Below are positions 12,203 to 21,348 of a stretch of DNA of 64,000 nucleotides, one piece after another. Below the pieces are notes generated by a model. It did no database searches, was not told where the DNA came from, and saw nothing but the letters and a program-made list of their open reading frames with translations. The position numbers and the translations under genes were made by a program. Positions within the stretch are counted from its first letter, which is position 1; every line of letters starts with the position of its first letter. Source of the stretch: Buxus sempervirens (Eukaryota; Streptophyta; Magnoliopsida; Buxales; Buxaceae); contig OX387182.1 of assembly GCA_947561395.2 (NCBI GenBank), positions 49,221,949 to 49,285,948 of the forward strand, read 5' to 3'.

Positions 12203-13536
12203 TTGGTTTGTGAGATTTGGTTTGCCTTCTCTTGGCTGCTTGATCAGATTCCCAAGCTCTGCCCTGTTAACCGTTCTACTGATCTGGCTGTCTTGAAAGA
12301 GAAGTTTGAAACACCAACCTTGAATAACCCCACTGGAAAATCTGATCTCCCAGGCATAGAAATTTTTGTCTCTACTGCAGATCCAGAGAAAGAACCACCA
12401 CTTGTCACTGCAAACACCATCCTGTCTATCCTTGCTACCGATTACCCTGTTGAAAAGCTAGCTTGCTACGTTTCTGATGATGGAGGTGCCCTTCTTACAT
12501 TTGAGGCAATGGCAGAAGCTGCAAGTTTTGCCAATGTCTGGATTCCATTTTGCTGGAAACATGGTATTGAGCCCAGGAACCCAGAATCTTATTTCCATTT
12601 GAAGAAGGACCCTTACAAGAACAAGGTTCGTTCGGATTTTGTCAAAGATCGGAGACGGGTCAAGCGCGAATATGATGAGTTCAAGGTCCGGATCAATGGC
12701 TTGCTTGATGCCATAAGACGCCGATCTGATGCTTATCATGCTCGGGAAGAGATGAAGGCCATGAAGCTTCAGAGACAGAATGAAAGTGATGAACCTGTGG
12801 AAAGTGTAAAGGTCCCAAAAGCTACATGGATGGCTGATGGAACCCATTGGCCTGGAGCTTGGTTGGTTGCAGCACCTGAGCACTCTAGGGGTGATCATGC
12901 CGGAATCATACAGGTAATGTCTAATGAACATCATCTGATATTGAGGGCTACAATAAGATTGATAAGATTTTTTTATCTGAACAGTAACTTTATTAGTAAT
13001 ACCCATCTAGGATCATTTTTGGAATCACTAAAATGAAAATTATGGTGAAGGAAACTCTGATGATACCAAACTCATGGACCTCACTGATGTTGATACTGAG
13101 AAAGGGAAAAGCGATTAAGAAGAGAGCTAAATTTACTTCTATCATCTACAGGTCATGTTAAAGCCTCCAAGTGATGAGCCACTCCATGGAACCTCTAATG
13201 ATACCAAACTCATTGACCTCACTGATGTTGATATTCTCTCCCATTGCTGGTCTATGTTTCGCTTGAGAAGCGTCCAGGATATGATCACAATAAGAAAGTT
13301 GGAGCCATGAATGCTTTGGTTCGAGCTTCAGCTATAATGTCTAATGGTCTGTTTATCCTCAACCTTGATTGTGATCACTATATCTACAATGCGCAAGCAT
13401 TGAGGGAAGGCATGTGCTTCATGATGGACCGTGGTGGTGACCGCATTTGTTATGTGCAGTTCCCTCAGAGGTTCCAGGGTATTGATCCTTCAGATCGTTA
13501 TGCCAAACACCAAGGCTGCTTGATTTTCTCATTTTA
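12203..13536 (+). pseudogene. CSLD: Cellulose synthase-like D (CSLD) gene fragment
   Basis: Two exon pieces, 12203-12913 and 13152-13536, encode the middle of a CSLD glycosyltransferase, a Golgi or plasma-membrane beta-glycan synthase. Visible are [20 protein letters not shown], the first catalytic aspartates in [15 protein letters not shown], the plant-conserved region up to GDHAGIIQ, then [11 protein letters not shown] and the DxD motif in [11 protein letters not shown]. The intron (GTAATG...CTACAG) sits at the AGIIQ/VMLKP junction and is retained, so the copy came from genomic DNA. The fragment is broken: one base is missing near 13229, before LPLLVYVS, and the homology ends at DRYAKH. It lacks the N-terminal RING-like region, the TED and QxxRW motifs and the C-terminal membrane helices, so it is not a working enzyme. 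Confidence 0.9.
13054..13237 (+). repeat. Exon segment duplicated into the CSLD intron
   Basis: Intron bases 13054-13100 repeat exon bases 13192-13237 with few changes: both contain GATACCAAACTCAT, GACCTCACTGATGTTGAT and similar flanks. The exon copy encodes [12 protein letters not shown] of the CSLD fragment. The spacing is about 138 bases. It looks like a local duplication during or after capture of the gene piece. Confidence 0.75.
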
Positions 13537-14378
13537 ATTCTTCTTCATCAAGCACATTGGGAATAGCCTAACAAAGGCAAGCATAATTAATGCTTTTTTA
13601 TATTCTCTCTTCCAACAGGAGTGGCCAAAACATATGCCTATAAATGTTGTAGAAAATCAAATAAATTTGAAGCTATTTTAAATGAGAGGATTGCTTTTAT
13701 GTCCTCGGCTTTTTGTATCTGTTCCTTTTTATTTAAAAAAAAATAGCAGAAGTGGGTGGGGTAGGATCAATTTCGGAGCAACAAACAAGTACAAATTGTT
13801 GATAGATCGATCATGGTTACAAAGCTAAGAATGTCTATACATATTGAAGAATAGAAATTCCTTGTTAGGGGATGCAAGCAAAAGTAATTTTCAATAGTGA
13901 TTTGTCTACCTTCTACATATCAAAGATGGAGCTTCATTTAGATTGATGCAATTCCTCACAAGAGTTTCGGGTCAGGATCTTTTGTCTGTTCATTTGGAAT
14001 CTATTATAACTTGTCATGTTAGAGAAAATTCTACGTCGTTTGTTGTCAGGCTTGCCATTTGATTCATGCAAGCGACATGATTCTACGTTGTTTTTTTGTC
14101 TTTTTTATTTCTTAGGTGTTTCAAGTTTTATCTTTCAAGGATCAACCAATTTCTTATAATTATTTATGGAAAAAGAAAAAAAAATTTAAGGGAAAACAAA
14201 TTTCATGGAACTCATTTTATTACTTGTTATCCATACAATTTTCTGGGTGAAAGTTCATTCTGCTATGTGCTAACCAAACGCAATTAGAAAGACTTCAAAA
14301 TTGATTCGCAAAATGAGTTTTAAGAACTCATTCTCGGAATAAGTTCCTAATTCGGAATGAAAGCCAAACGGGGCCTAA

Positions 14379-14709
14379 GTCTTAGTAACAAAACAGGTGT
14401 TTGGTTGCATTTTGGGAATGAGTTTTAAAAAAAACATTGCAAAGTGGTTATATCTGTTTTTTGATTATCAAAGCTCATTTTGCAAAAAGTATGGTAGCAT
14501 ACTTGTAATATTTATAAATTCTGAAGGATATTCTTGAAACTTGCTTTAGAGACTTTTTTACATGACAATAATAGATATGCCATTTATAAAATGTTATGTT
14601 ATGTAAGAACAATGGTAAACTTATAATATTTGTGGCTTCTAAAATAATGAACAATGAGATACCAAACCTAGTGCTAGGACCATATTCAAAATGAATGCCA
14701 AACGAGGGG
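14379..14709. mobile_element. Truncated MITE, same family as 11735-14375
   Basis: The right end AATGCCAAACGAGGGG followed by TTA resembles the right ends of the neighbouring elements. The left part starts at an internal point (AAAACAGGTGTTTGGTTG), which corresponds to the internal AAAACGAGTGTTTAGGG of the element at 14713-15174. It is therefore a left-truncated copy with no coding capacity. Confidence 0.5.
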
Positions 14710-14712
14710 TTA

Positions 14713-15174
14713 GGCATTGTTTTTAGTTCATTTTCAGAAATCATTCCATGGCTTGGAATGAGTTCCAAGGTTTAGAATGAGTTCCTTTCACAAAACGAGT
14801 GTTTAGGGCAATTTGGGAATGAGATTTTCCCAAATGGGCTATAAAAAATGCACTAGAGAGAGGAATCAATCTTAGACCTGTTTTTGGGTTTTTGGAAACT
14901 CATTTAATTTGCAAAAACGTGTGGTATTCTTGTAATATTTAAAACTTTGAAGATTATACTTGAAACTTGTTTTAAAGACATCTTTATATGACAAGATTAG
15001 ACTTGTATTTATGAAATGTTCTTTTTTAAGCTTGAACAATGGCAAACGTCTAATACTCATATTCTCTACAAGAATGAAATGTTTTTTTTTACCAAATATC
15101 AAACCTAAATTTTCTTTAATTTGCACAAACTCATTTGAAGAACTCAGGTTGATAACGAATGCCAAAACGAGACC
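14713..15174. mobile_element. Tourist-like MITE, 462 bp
   Basis: The element is flanked by TTA on both sides (14710-14712 and 15175-15177). Its ends are GGCATTGTTTTTAGTTCATT and GAATGCCAAAACGAGACC, a degenerate inverted repeat of the GGCCTCGTTTGGCATTC type. Internal motifs such as CATTCCATGGCTTGGAATGA are shared with the left part of the CSLD-carrying element. No open frame of interest. Confidence 0.55.
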
Positions 15175-15180
15175 TTACTG

Positions 15181-15662
15181 TGTGAACCTAGAATCTCACA
15201 TTGCAAAGGGATTGGGAGGAGAAAGTGAAAGTCCATATATGTAGGCTTGTGATTCCATCAAGCAACAAGATATTTTGGGATAAAACCTAAAAATAAATCC
15301 GTGAGGCCTAGTGGGCCAAAGCGGATATTATCATTGAAAGTGGAATCGAGGCATTACAAAATGGTATTGAGCCAAGTTTTGGCTGGAAATTGTGAGACCT
15401 TGGCATTGCCTGGTGTATGTGGGTAGGCTCAACTTAGTGGGTTGGTAAGATATTGTTTGGGGATGTGCAGCCCTTAGGGATGTAGATTGTGAGAACCCGG
15501 AATCCCATATTATTAGGGGAGGAGAAAGTAAAAGTCTATATTTATAGATTTGTGACTCTCTCAAGCAACGAGGCTTTATAGAGTAAAACCTAGAAATAAA
15601 ATTGCGTGGCCTAGTGAGCCATAATGGACAATATCATTGCAAGTGAGATCAAGACACTTCTC
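15181..15662 (+). mobile_element. TRIM-like element (short LTRs, no genes)
   Basis: Two direct repeats of about 178 bp, 15181-15358 and 15488-15662, share GGAGGAGAAAGT, CAAGCAAC, TAAAACCTA, GGCCTAGTG and ATATCATTG in order. The first starts TGTGAAC and ends GGCATTACA. Three bases later TGGTATTGAGCC resembles the initiator-Met tRNA primer site (TGGTATCAGAGCC). The interior is only about 130 bp. This layout fits a terminal-repeat retrotransposon in miniature. The second repeat is more diverged at its right end, and I see no clear target duplication. Confidence 0.6.
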
Positions 15663-16396
15663 TTTGAGTTGAGTTGAAAGACAAATATTTTCTTTTTTGC
15701 TGAATGGTTTAAGAAACTAATGTTTGTTTGAAAGCGAGACAACATAGTATGTGGTTATCATCTCAAAACTATATATAACACAAGGTGCCCCTTGGGAATC
15801 ACACCACCAAAATGTACGACTTCCAAAACAGCCGTTACACATCATCATGAACATTCATTAATAAAAGGATAGTTAAACTACCTTAAATTTTTTTGTTTTT
15901 AAAACTAATCAGTTGCAAACCGTTCCCTCTTCAACTTCTTTCTTCATACGTGCAGTATTGCACGTGCACACGTTGAGTCTAGTTTAATAAAAGGCAGGAA
16001 AGAGCCGTTAAACCTGTGGTTAGGTCAACCTTAGAACCCTAATCTAGTTTTACTAAAAAGCAAGAGAGAGCCGTTGAACCGGAGTGACGTTGGACGTTGC
16101 TGAGGGATTGAACCTCTCTTTCGTGGGTGACCTACTGCTTCTTCCCATTGTTGATTTCAGCTTCATTTGTTCCCCTTCTTCCATTCCTCTGTCAATTTCA
16201 CCTTCACTCATCCCCTTCTTATTGGTATTTTTCCCTTGAAAGAAGACATTCGTTCACTCATTGACAAGGCGCTCTCTAGCGGGACCTCCTATGCTCTAGC
16301 AAGCCAAAAGCTTTTCTACTACATCTGATTTGGCTTTCAGAATTCCCGGTGGTACTCCAGTTGGACGGTCACTTCTCCGGCTTGTTTCCACTGTTC
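15663..16396. other. Intergenic DNA left of the chromovirus
   Basis: No gene is recognised. Two short similar stretches (AAAGGCAGGAAAGAGCCGTTAAACC at about 15989 in part, and AAAAGCAAGAGAGAGCCGTTGAACC at about 16057 in part) form a weak local repeat. The stretch 16130-16260 is CT-rich and leader-like. The retroelement at 16402 is inserted into this DNA, which resumes at 21349. Confidence 0.4.
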
Positions 16397-16401
16397 AAAA
16401 C

Positions 16402-16708
16402 TGTTAGGATCAAACCTAAGCTCAAGAAGAATGGAGAAGAATTAACGAGATTACTGGCTCGTTACCACTGATATTATTCTCAGATTCAATTCTTTGATAC
16501 TTTCTCCTCTTACATCAGCCATATTTAACTAAGTAGCAATCCTTAGATCATGGAGCTGATTATTCAGCCGTTAAAACGATCAAGGTAATTACAACGGTTA
16601 CAATCAAATTAAAGAAAGAAATTCAATTAAGGAAATGACTAGAGGAAGGGATTCCTTTTATTAAGGAGTGGATGATGCAAAGTGATTTAGGATAGACGTA
16701 TCCTAACA
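16402..16708 (-). repeat. 3' LTR of the chromovirus
   Basis: This repeat starts TGTTAGGAT and ends ATCCTAACA, so it has 9-bp inverted termini, and it matches 21037-21343 over its full length. On the element's strand it lies downstream of integrase. The adjacent sequence, read on the minus strand, is GGGGGGTGGAA, a purine run in the position expected for the polypurine tract (16709-16722). Confidence 0.93.
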
Positions 16709-16739
16709 TTCCACCCCCCCATGTAGACGGCATGTCCTC

Positions 16740-16895
16740 ATGCCGAAAAATCAGGAAAACGCTCACAAATCGCAGTTGCATCTTCCCAAGTAGCGTCTTC
16801 TGCTGGGAGACCCGCCCATTGGATTAGTAGTGTGTGACTGCTTGATTGCGTCGTTTGACTAATCCTCGATCGAGCACCTTGGTCGGGACTCAAGC
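16740..16895 (-). pseudogene. Broken chromodomain at the end of integrase
   Basis: Read on the minus strand, LIQWAGLPAEDATWED near 16750-16800 is a chromodomain core (W-x-G-L-P-x-x-x-A-T-W-E). It directly follows the integrase tail PPILDTGTTA. An in-frame TGA after TTA and one later frameshift separate it from integrase. Such C-terminal chromodomains guide insertion of chromoviruses by binding histone marks in heterochromatin. Confidence 0.75.
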
Positions 16896-18072
16896 AGTTG
16901 TCCCTGTATCTAAAATTGGTGGCAATGTAGGTAGTGAGTGAGCATGTTGACCAAGCTTTGGCTTCAGTAGGGACACGTGAAAAACCGGATGGAGCTTGGA
17001 ACCGACCGGTAAATTCAACTCATAAGCAACTTGTCCAAGGTTTTCCACAATTTGAAATGGGCCATAAAATTGTGGGGCCAGTTTGTTGCAAATCCGGTGC
17101 GCCACTGATTGTTGACAGTAAGGTTGCAATCGGAAATAAACCCATTTAACCACCTCGAATGTACGCTCAATATGATGTCCATTGGCAAAAAATTTCATCC
17201 GAGCTTGAGCCATAGATAGGTTATCTTTGAGAAGATGAAGTGTATTGTCACAATCCTTGAGAGCGAGATCAACCGAGTGGGCACTTGTTGATATCGGCAT
17301 ATAAGTGGTGATGGTTGGTGGTGGTCGACCATACAAGGCTTCAAAAGGAGACATTTTGATGTTTGATTGAAAGGTTATATTATACCACCATTCTGCCCAA
17401 GGCAACCATTTATTCTAGCTTGAAGGTTTCTCACCCATAAAGCAACGCAAGTAGTTTTCCAGTGTGCGGCTGAGAACCTCCGTTTGTCCATCCAACTGAG
17501 GATGATATGCTGAGCTATGACAAAGTTGAGTGCCTTGTAAGTTGAAGAAGGCCTCCCAAAATTGACTTACAAAAATGGGTCTCTATCGCTAACAATTGAG
17601 TGAGGCATCCCGTGCAATTTAAATATATCTCGAACAAAGACCTTGGCAATGTGAGATGTTGTATAGGGATGTGAAATGGCAATGAAAGGCTCATATTTCG
17701 TTAAACGATTGACTACCACAAGGATAGTATTTTTGGAGTTTGAAACCGGTAGGCCCTCAATAAAATCGAGCGAGATATCCATCCAAGTGTCTTGTGGTAT
17801 CGGAAGTGGTTGAAGCAAACCGGGTGGCAAGATGGCTTCATATTTGTTGCGTTGACAAGTGTCGCACTCGGCGACAAAGCGTTTAACGTCTTTATGCATT
17901 TTTGGCCAATGAAGTTGCAAGAGAGACATTTAAATGTCCATAAATAACCAGAATGACCAGCCGCTGGTGTTGTGTGTAACTCATGGAGGAGTTTCTCACA
18001 CCATGGTGATGATGTAGGCACCATGTATCTACCTTTATACTTCAACATGCCATCTTGAAAAGAATAATCCAT
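16896..18072 (-). pseudogene. Integrase of the chromovirus, frameshifted
   Basis: Pieces in different frames together cover an integrase. They include the CDTCQRNK part of the zinc-binding domain, the first catalytic Asp in WMDISLDFIEGLP, the second in IVSDRDP, the third acidic residue in LDGQTEVLSR, MSPFEALYGRPPP, and the C-terminal KLAPQFYGPFQIVENLG and LHPVFHVSLLK. Shifts lie near 17930 and 17570, and there is a stop near 17417. The catalytic D, D, E residues survive but no intact protein can be made. Confidence 0.85.
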
Positions 18073-18120
18073 GGTCCTTACTCGATTGTTCTGGATTTAC
18101 TGAATCAAGGAGGAAAGTTC

Positions 18121-18735
18121 TTAATCGTCATAACATGCCTTCTTAATGTCATCAAGAGCTGAAAAGATCAGTCCCAAAAGAGCCATCAATGATGCACATT
18201 CGTGTTGTCTTGATAAGGCGTCAGCGATGATATTTTGGGTGCCTTTGCGATATTCAATCTTGTAGTCGTATCCCAACAATTTTATCAGCCACTTGTGTTG
18301 GTCTGGTGTAGTGATACTCTGATCCAAAAAATGCTGAAGTGTGTGGTGATCTGTTAAAATTTTGAAATGATGGCCCAACAAGTAGGGTCGCCTTTTTTGT
18401 ACCACATATATTACTACTAGCATCTCTTTGTCGTAAACCGGTAATGTTAGGTTCCTGCGCGAAAGAACTTTACTAAGGAAAGCAATGGGACGTCTGTCTT
18501 GAGACAACATAGCACCAATGCCGAAGCCAGATGCATCACACTCCATTGTGAATGGTATAGAGAAGTTCGGCAAGGTTAGGATGGGAGTGGAAGACATGGC
18601 TGATTTCAATAGATTGAAAGTATCTTCTGATTCCGTGAACCAACTGAATGCATTCTTTTTTAGCATATCTGTGAGTGGCTTGGAGATGCAACCATAGTTG
18701 TTAACAAACTTTCGGTAATAGCCTGCAAGACCCAA
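18121..18735 (-). pseudogene. RNase H and connection region of the chromovirus
   Basis: This open stretch encodes GLAGYYRKFV (end of RT connection), the RNase H start PFTMECDASGFGIGAML, YDKEMLVVIYVVQKRRPYLLG, ILTDHHTLQHFLDQ and the end IIADALSRQHE. The four acidic positions typical of RNase H (D, E, D, D) are all present. It ends in a stop before integrase instead of reading on, so pol is broken here as well. Confidence 0.85.
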
Positions 18736-18739
18736 GAAA

Positions 18740-19230
18740 CCCCGCTATCGTTTGATTGAGGTGGGTGTAGGCCATTGTTTGATGCACTCAACCTTCGCTG
18801 GATTGACTGCCACGCCTTGATCTGACACGATGTGCCCCAAATATTCTAATGATCGGCACCCAAAGGAGCACTTAGATTGCTCCGTAAGTATGGTCGAAAT
18901 ATGTCATTCATGAGGGATTGAAATGTCGACGGTGCATTAGGTAACTTGAATGGCATGACTAAGAATTCATAATGGCCTTCGTGAGTACGAAATGCAGTCT
19001 TTGGAATGTCAGTCTCTTGAATTCTGATTTGGTGATATCCGGATTGAAGGTCGAGCTTTGAAAAGATTGAAGAACCATGCAACTCATCAAGAAGTTCGTC
19101 AATAACGGGAATTAGAAAGCGATCCTTTATTGTGACGGCTTTCAATGCTCGGTAATCTATGCACATGCGCCAACAGCCATCTTTTTTTTTTTGATGAGTA
19201 AGACTGGAGATGAGTATGGGCTTACACTGG
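18740..19230 (-). pseudogene. Reverse transcriptase with the catalytic box deleted
   Basis: The left half of RT is clear: [32 protein letters not shown] and [20 protein letters not shown], ending NDIFRPYLR. The sequence then jumps, in another frame, to [19 protein letters not shown]. The family normally has about 30 residues between these points, including the F/Y-x-D-D active site. So a deletion at about 18885 removed the catalytic aspartate pair. A second shift lies in an A-run near 19184-19193, upstream of CIDYR. Confidence 0.88.
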
Positions 19231-19303
19231 GTCGCATGATTCCGGAGTCCAGCATTTCTCTAACGATGCCTTCGATTTCTGATTTTTGAAAATGAGGATA
19301 GTG

Positions 19304-20056
19304 TTATGGACGTACATTGACCGGCGACGTCCCCGGTACCAACGGTATATGGTGATCATGCCAGTGTGTCGGCGGAAGACCCAACTTAGCTTCAAAGATA
19401 TCTCTGTAGGCATTGAGTAATGTCTGAATCTCGGGTGCGAGAGATGATGAGTGCGAGGTGTCGGAGATGTGCAATAAGTGAGCGATCAAGCCTCCTTCTT
19501 CTTGAGATAATAACCTTGTCATCATGTGACATTCTGCCATTGCTGTAGTTGTGTTGCTTTGGCTTTGTAATTTGTATGCAAGCCCATCAACAATTAATGA
19601 CATATACATGTCATTGAAGTTCCATAGGATGTCGCTCAATGATCTCAACCATTTTGCCCCTAAAACAACATCACAACCACTGACAGCTAACAATAAAAAG
19701 TCAGTAGTAAAGTGATAGTTTTGAAGTTGAAGTGCCATACCCCGAGTTGAACCCTTGGTGGAGAGGACATACCCATCAGCCACCAATACACGAGTGGAAT
19801 CACACAGATGAACTTTACATCCTATTCTTTTCGCAAGTGTAGGATTCAAGAAATTAGGGGTGGACTCAAAGTCCACGAGAACTGTTACCTTGATCTTACC
19901 GATCAATCCTTGTAGACGCATGGTCTCGGGTTTAAGAGAACCCATTAGCGCATGTATGGAAATTGTGGGTTCGCTTGTTGGTGCGGGCACAAGTTTTGAT
20001 TGATCTTGGTGTGGATCCATCTCTTCCTTAGGTTCCCAATCACCCTCCATAAGCAA
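19304..20056 (-). pseudogene. Aspartic protease region of the chromovirus
   Basis: The stretch contains GLIGKIKVTVLVDFESTPNF, then a hydrophobic second half with LLLAVSGCDVVLGAKWLRSL, in the order expected for a retropepsin followed by the linker to RT. The catalytic motif D-[ST]-G has become D-F-E, so the Gly and Ser that hold the active site are lost and the enzyme should be inactive. The frame runs on through the spacer before RT (LPPTHWHDHHIPLVPGTSPV). Confidence 0.85.
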
Positions 20057-20059
20057 TAG

Positions 20060-21010
20060 TTGTGGTCTTTTGCACTTGTGTCCCGGTCGAAAGGGCTCAT
20101 CACATGTGAAACAAAGATTTTTATCTCAATGCTCTTGTACCTTGGCTGGAGTTAGGCGACGGATTGGTGGAAGGGCCGTGGTCGATGGGTGAGTGACACC
20201 CGCTATAGTGGTTGTGCTTGTAGTGGAAGATGGAGTCGACCAGTTGCTGGACCATCTTGATGAAGTACGTCATGATATTAATTTATCCTCTTGAACCCGA
20301 GCTAGACCAATAGCCTCTGATAACGACCTTGGTTGGAAAGATCAAACCTCAAAGCGTAGTTCATCCCGTAGTCCACTGATGTAACAACCCTTGAGTTGTT
20401 CGTCACTCTAGTCATGGGCTCTTCATGCCAGTCATTCGAACTCGGTTTGATATTCTTGCACCGTTCCTTGTTGACGAAGTTTAGACAATGATCCATGGAA
20501 ATCATCGTAAACTGAAGGACCAAAGCGGTTCATGATTGCATCGACAAAATCTGCCCACGTGATGCTTGTGTTCTTAGATTCATACCAATCCATCCATGGT
20601 GTTGCATTTCCTTCAAGATGAAAAGATGCTATGTCCATCTTTTTATCATCAGGAATCTGATGGTATTGAAAGTACCTTTCCACTCGTGAGATCCAATCCA
20701 AGGGATTGGTTCCATTAAACTTAGGAAAATCTAACATCGACGAATGCGGGATCATTGGTGAGTTGTTCATCCTTGGAAAAAAATTCTGGTGGGGGGCTGA
20801 GGTTGATCCATCTTCTTCCAGTCGTACAGATCTTGGTGCCTTGGCATGTGAGAGTCTGAGTTCTTCCATCATGCTTCGTTGGAATTCGGCTTGTTTCTCT
20901 GCCATTGCTCGTAGAGATTCTTGCAGCTCCTTGATTTGTGAGTTAGTTTCCTCCTTGTATATTTGGAGGTCAAACTCCCCGCTGGACAATTCCTGACTGT
21001 GTCTCACCAT
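20060..21010 (-). pseudogene. Gag of the chromovirus, frameshifted
   Basis: An open stretch at 20432-21010 encodes a coiled-coil-like N terminus (EETNSQIKELQESLRAMAEK), then the capsid-type signature MLDFPKFNGTNPLDWISRVE, WMDWYESKN and KLRQQGTVQEYQTEFE. After shifts near 20430 and 20300 the nucleocapsid remnant appears near 20062-20118 as LCFTCDEPFRPGHKCK, a CCHC zinc knuckle of the type seen in chromoviruses. The start is the ATG at 21010, just after the primer site. Confidence 0.82.
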
Positions 21011-21020
21011 TCTCAGAACT

Positions 21021-21036
21021 AGGCTTTGATACCAAA
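21021..21036 (-). promoter_or_regulatory. Primer binding site, initiator-Met tRNA type
   Basis: Directly inside the 5' LTR the minus strand reads TTTGGTATCAAAGCCT. TGGTATCAAAGCC differs by one base from the TGGTATCAGAGCC complement of plant initiator-Met tRNA, the primer most plant LTR retrotransposons use. Confidence 0.85.
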
Positions 21037-21343
21037 TGTTAGGATCAAACCTAAGCTCAAGAAGAATGAAGAAGAATTAACGAGATTACTAGCTCGTTAC
21101 CACTGATATTATTCTCAGATTCAATTCTTTGATACTTTCTCCTCTTACATCAGCCATATTTAACTAAGTAGCAATCCTTAGATCAAGGAGCTAATTATTC
21201 AGCCGTTACAATGATCAAGGTAATTACAACGGTTATAATCAAATTAAAGAAAGAAATCCAATTAAGGAAATGACTAGAGGAAGGGATTCCTTTTATTAAG
21301 GAGTGGATGATGCAAAGTGATTTAGGATAGACACATCCTAACA
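21037..21343 (-). repeat. 5' LTR of the chromovirus
   Basis: This 307-bp repeat begins TGTTAGGAT and ends ATCCTAACA, with about 10 mismatches by eye to 16402-16708. On the element's strand it comes first and is followed by the primer site and gag. The target duplication AAAAC follows at 21344-21348. Confidence 0.93.
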
Positions 21344-21348
21344 AAAAC

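Larger units (their letters stand above)
11735..14375. mobile_element. Tourist/PIF-like element carrying a CSLD gene fragment
   Basis: The left end is GGCCTCGTTTGGCTTTCATT and the right end is AATGAAAGCCAAACGGGGCC, a 20-bp inverted repeat with one mismatch. Both sides are flanked by TAA (11732-11734 and 14376-14378), the 3-bp target duplication used by PIF/Harbinger and Tourist elements. Neither end has a closer partner: I find no other inward or outward terminus between them. The element encloses about 1.3 kb of a cellulose-synthase-like D gene with its intron. The DNA on both sides of the fragment resembles the shorter MITEs to the right (14379-15174), so the gene piece sits inside a MITE-type backbone. 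That it was captured and mobilised as a unit is inference. Confidence 0.65.
16402..21343 (-). mobile_element. Chromovirus-type Ty3/gypsy retrotransposon, complete but dead
   Basis: Two 307-bp direct repeats bound a 4.9-kb element read on the minus strand. The target duplication AAAAC is perfect on both sides (16397-16401 and 21344-21348). Inside are an initiator-Met primer site, gag with a CCHC-type knuckle, protease, reverse transcriptase, RNase H, integrase and a C-terminal chromodomain. The small size, short LTRs and chromodomain suggest a Reina-like chromovirus. Every coding region is damaged: protease motif changed, part of the RT deleted, several stops and frameshifts. By eye the two LTRs differ at about 10 of 307 positions, so the insertion is not recent. 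It could not move on its own. Confidence 0.92.

Noticed and set aside
12458..13006. 182-codon minus-strand ORF
   Set aside because: Shadow of the CSLD fragment, which is clearly coding on the + strand.
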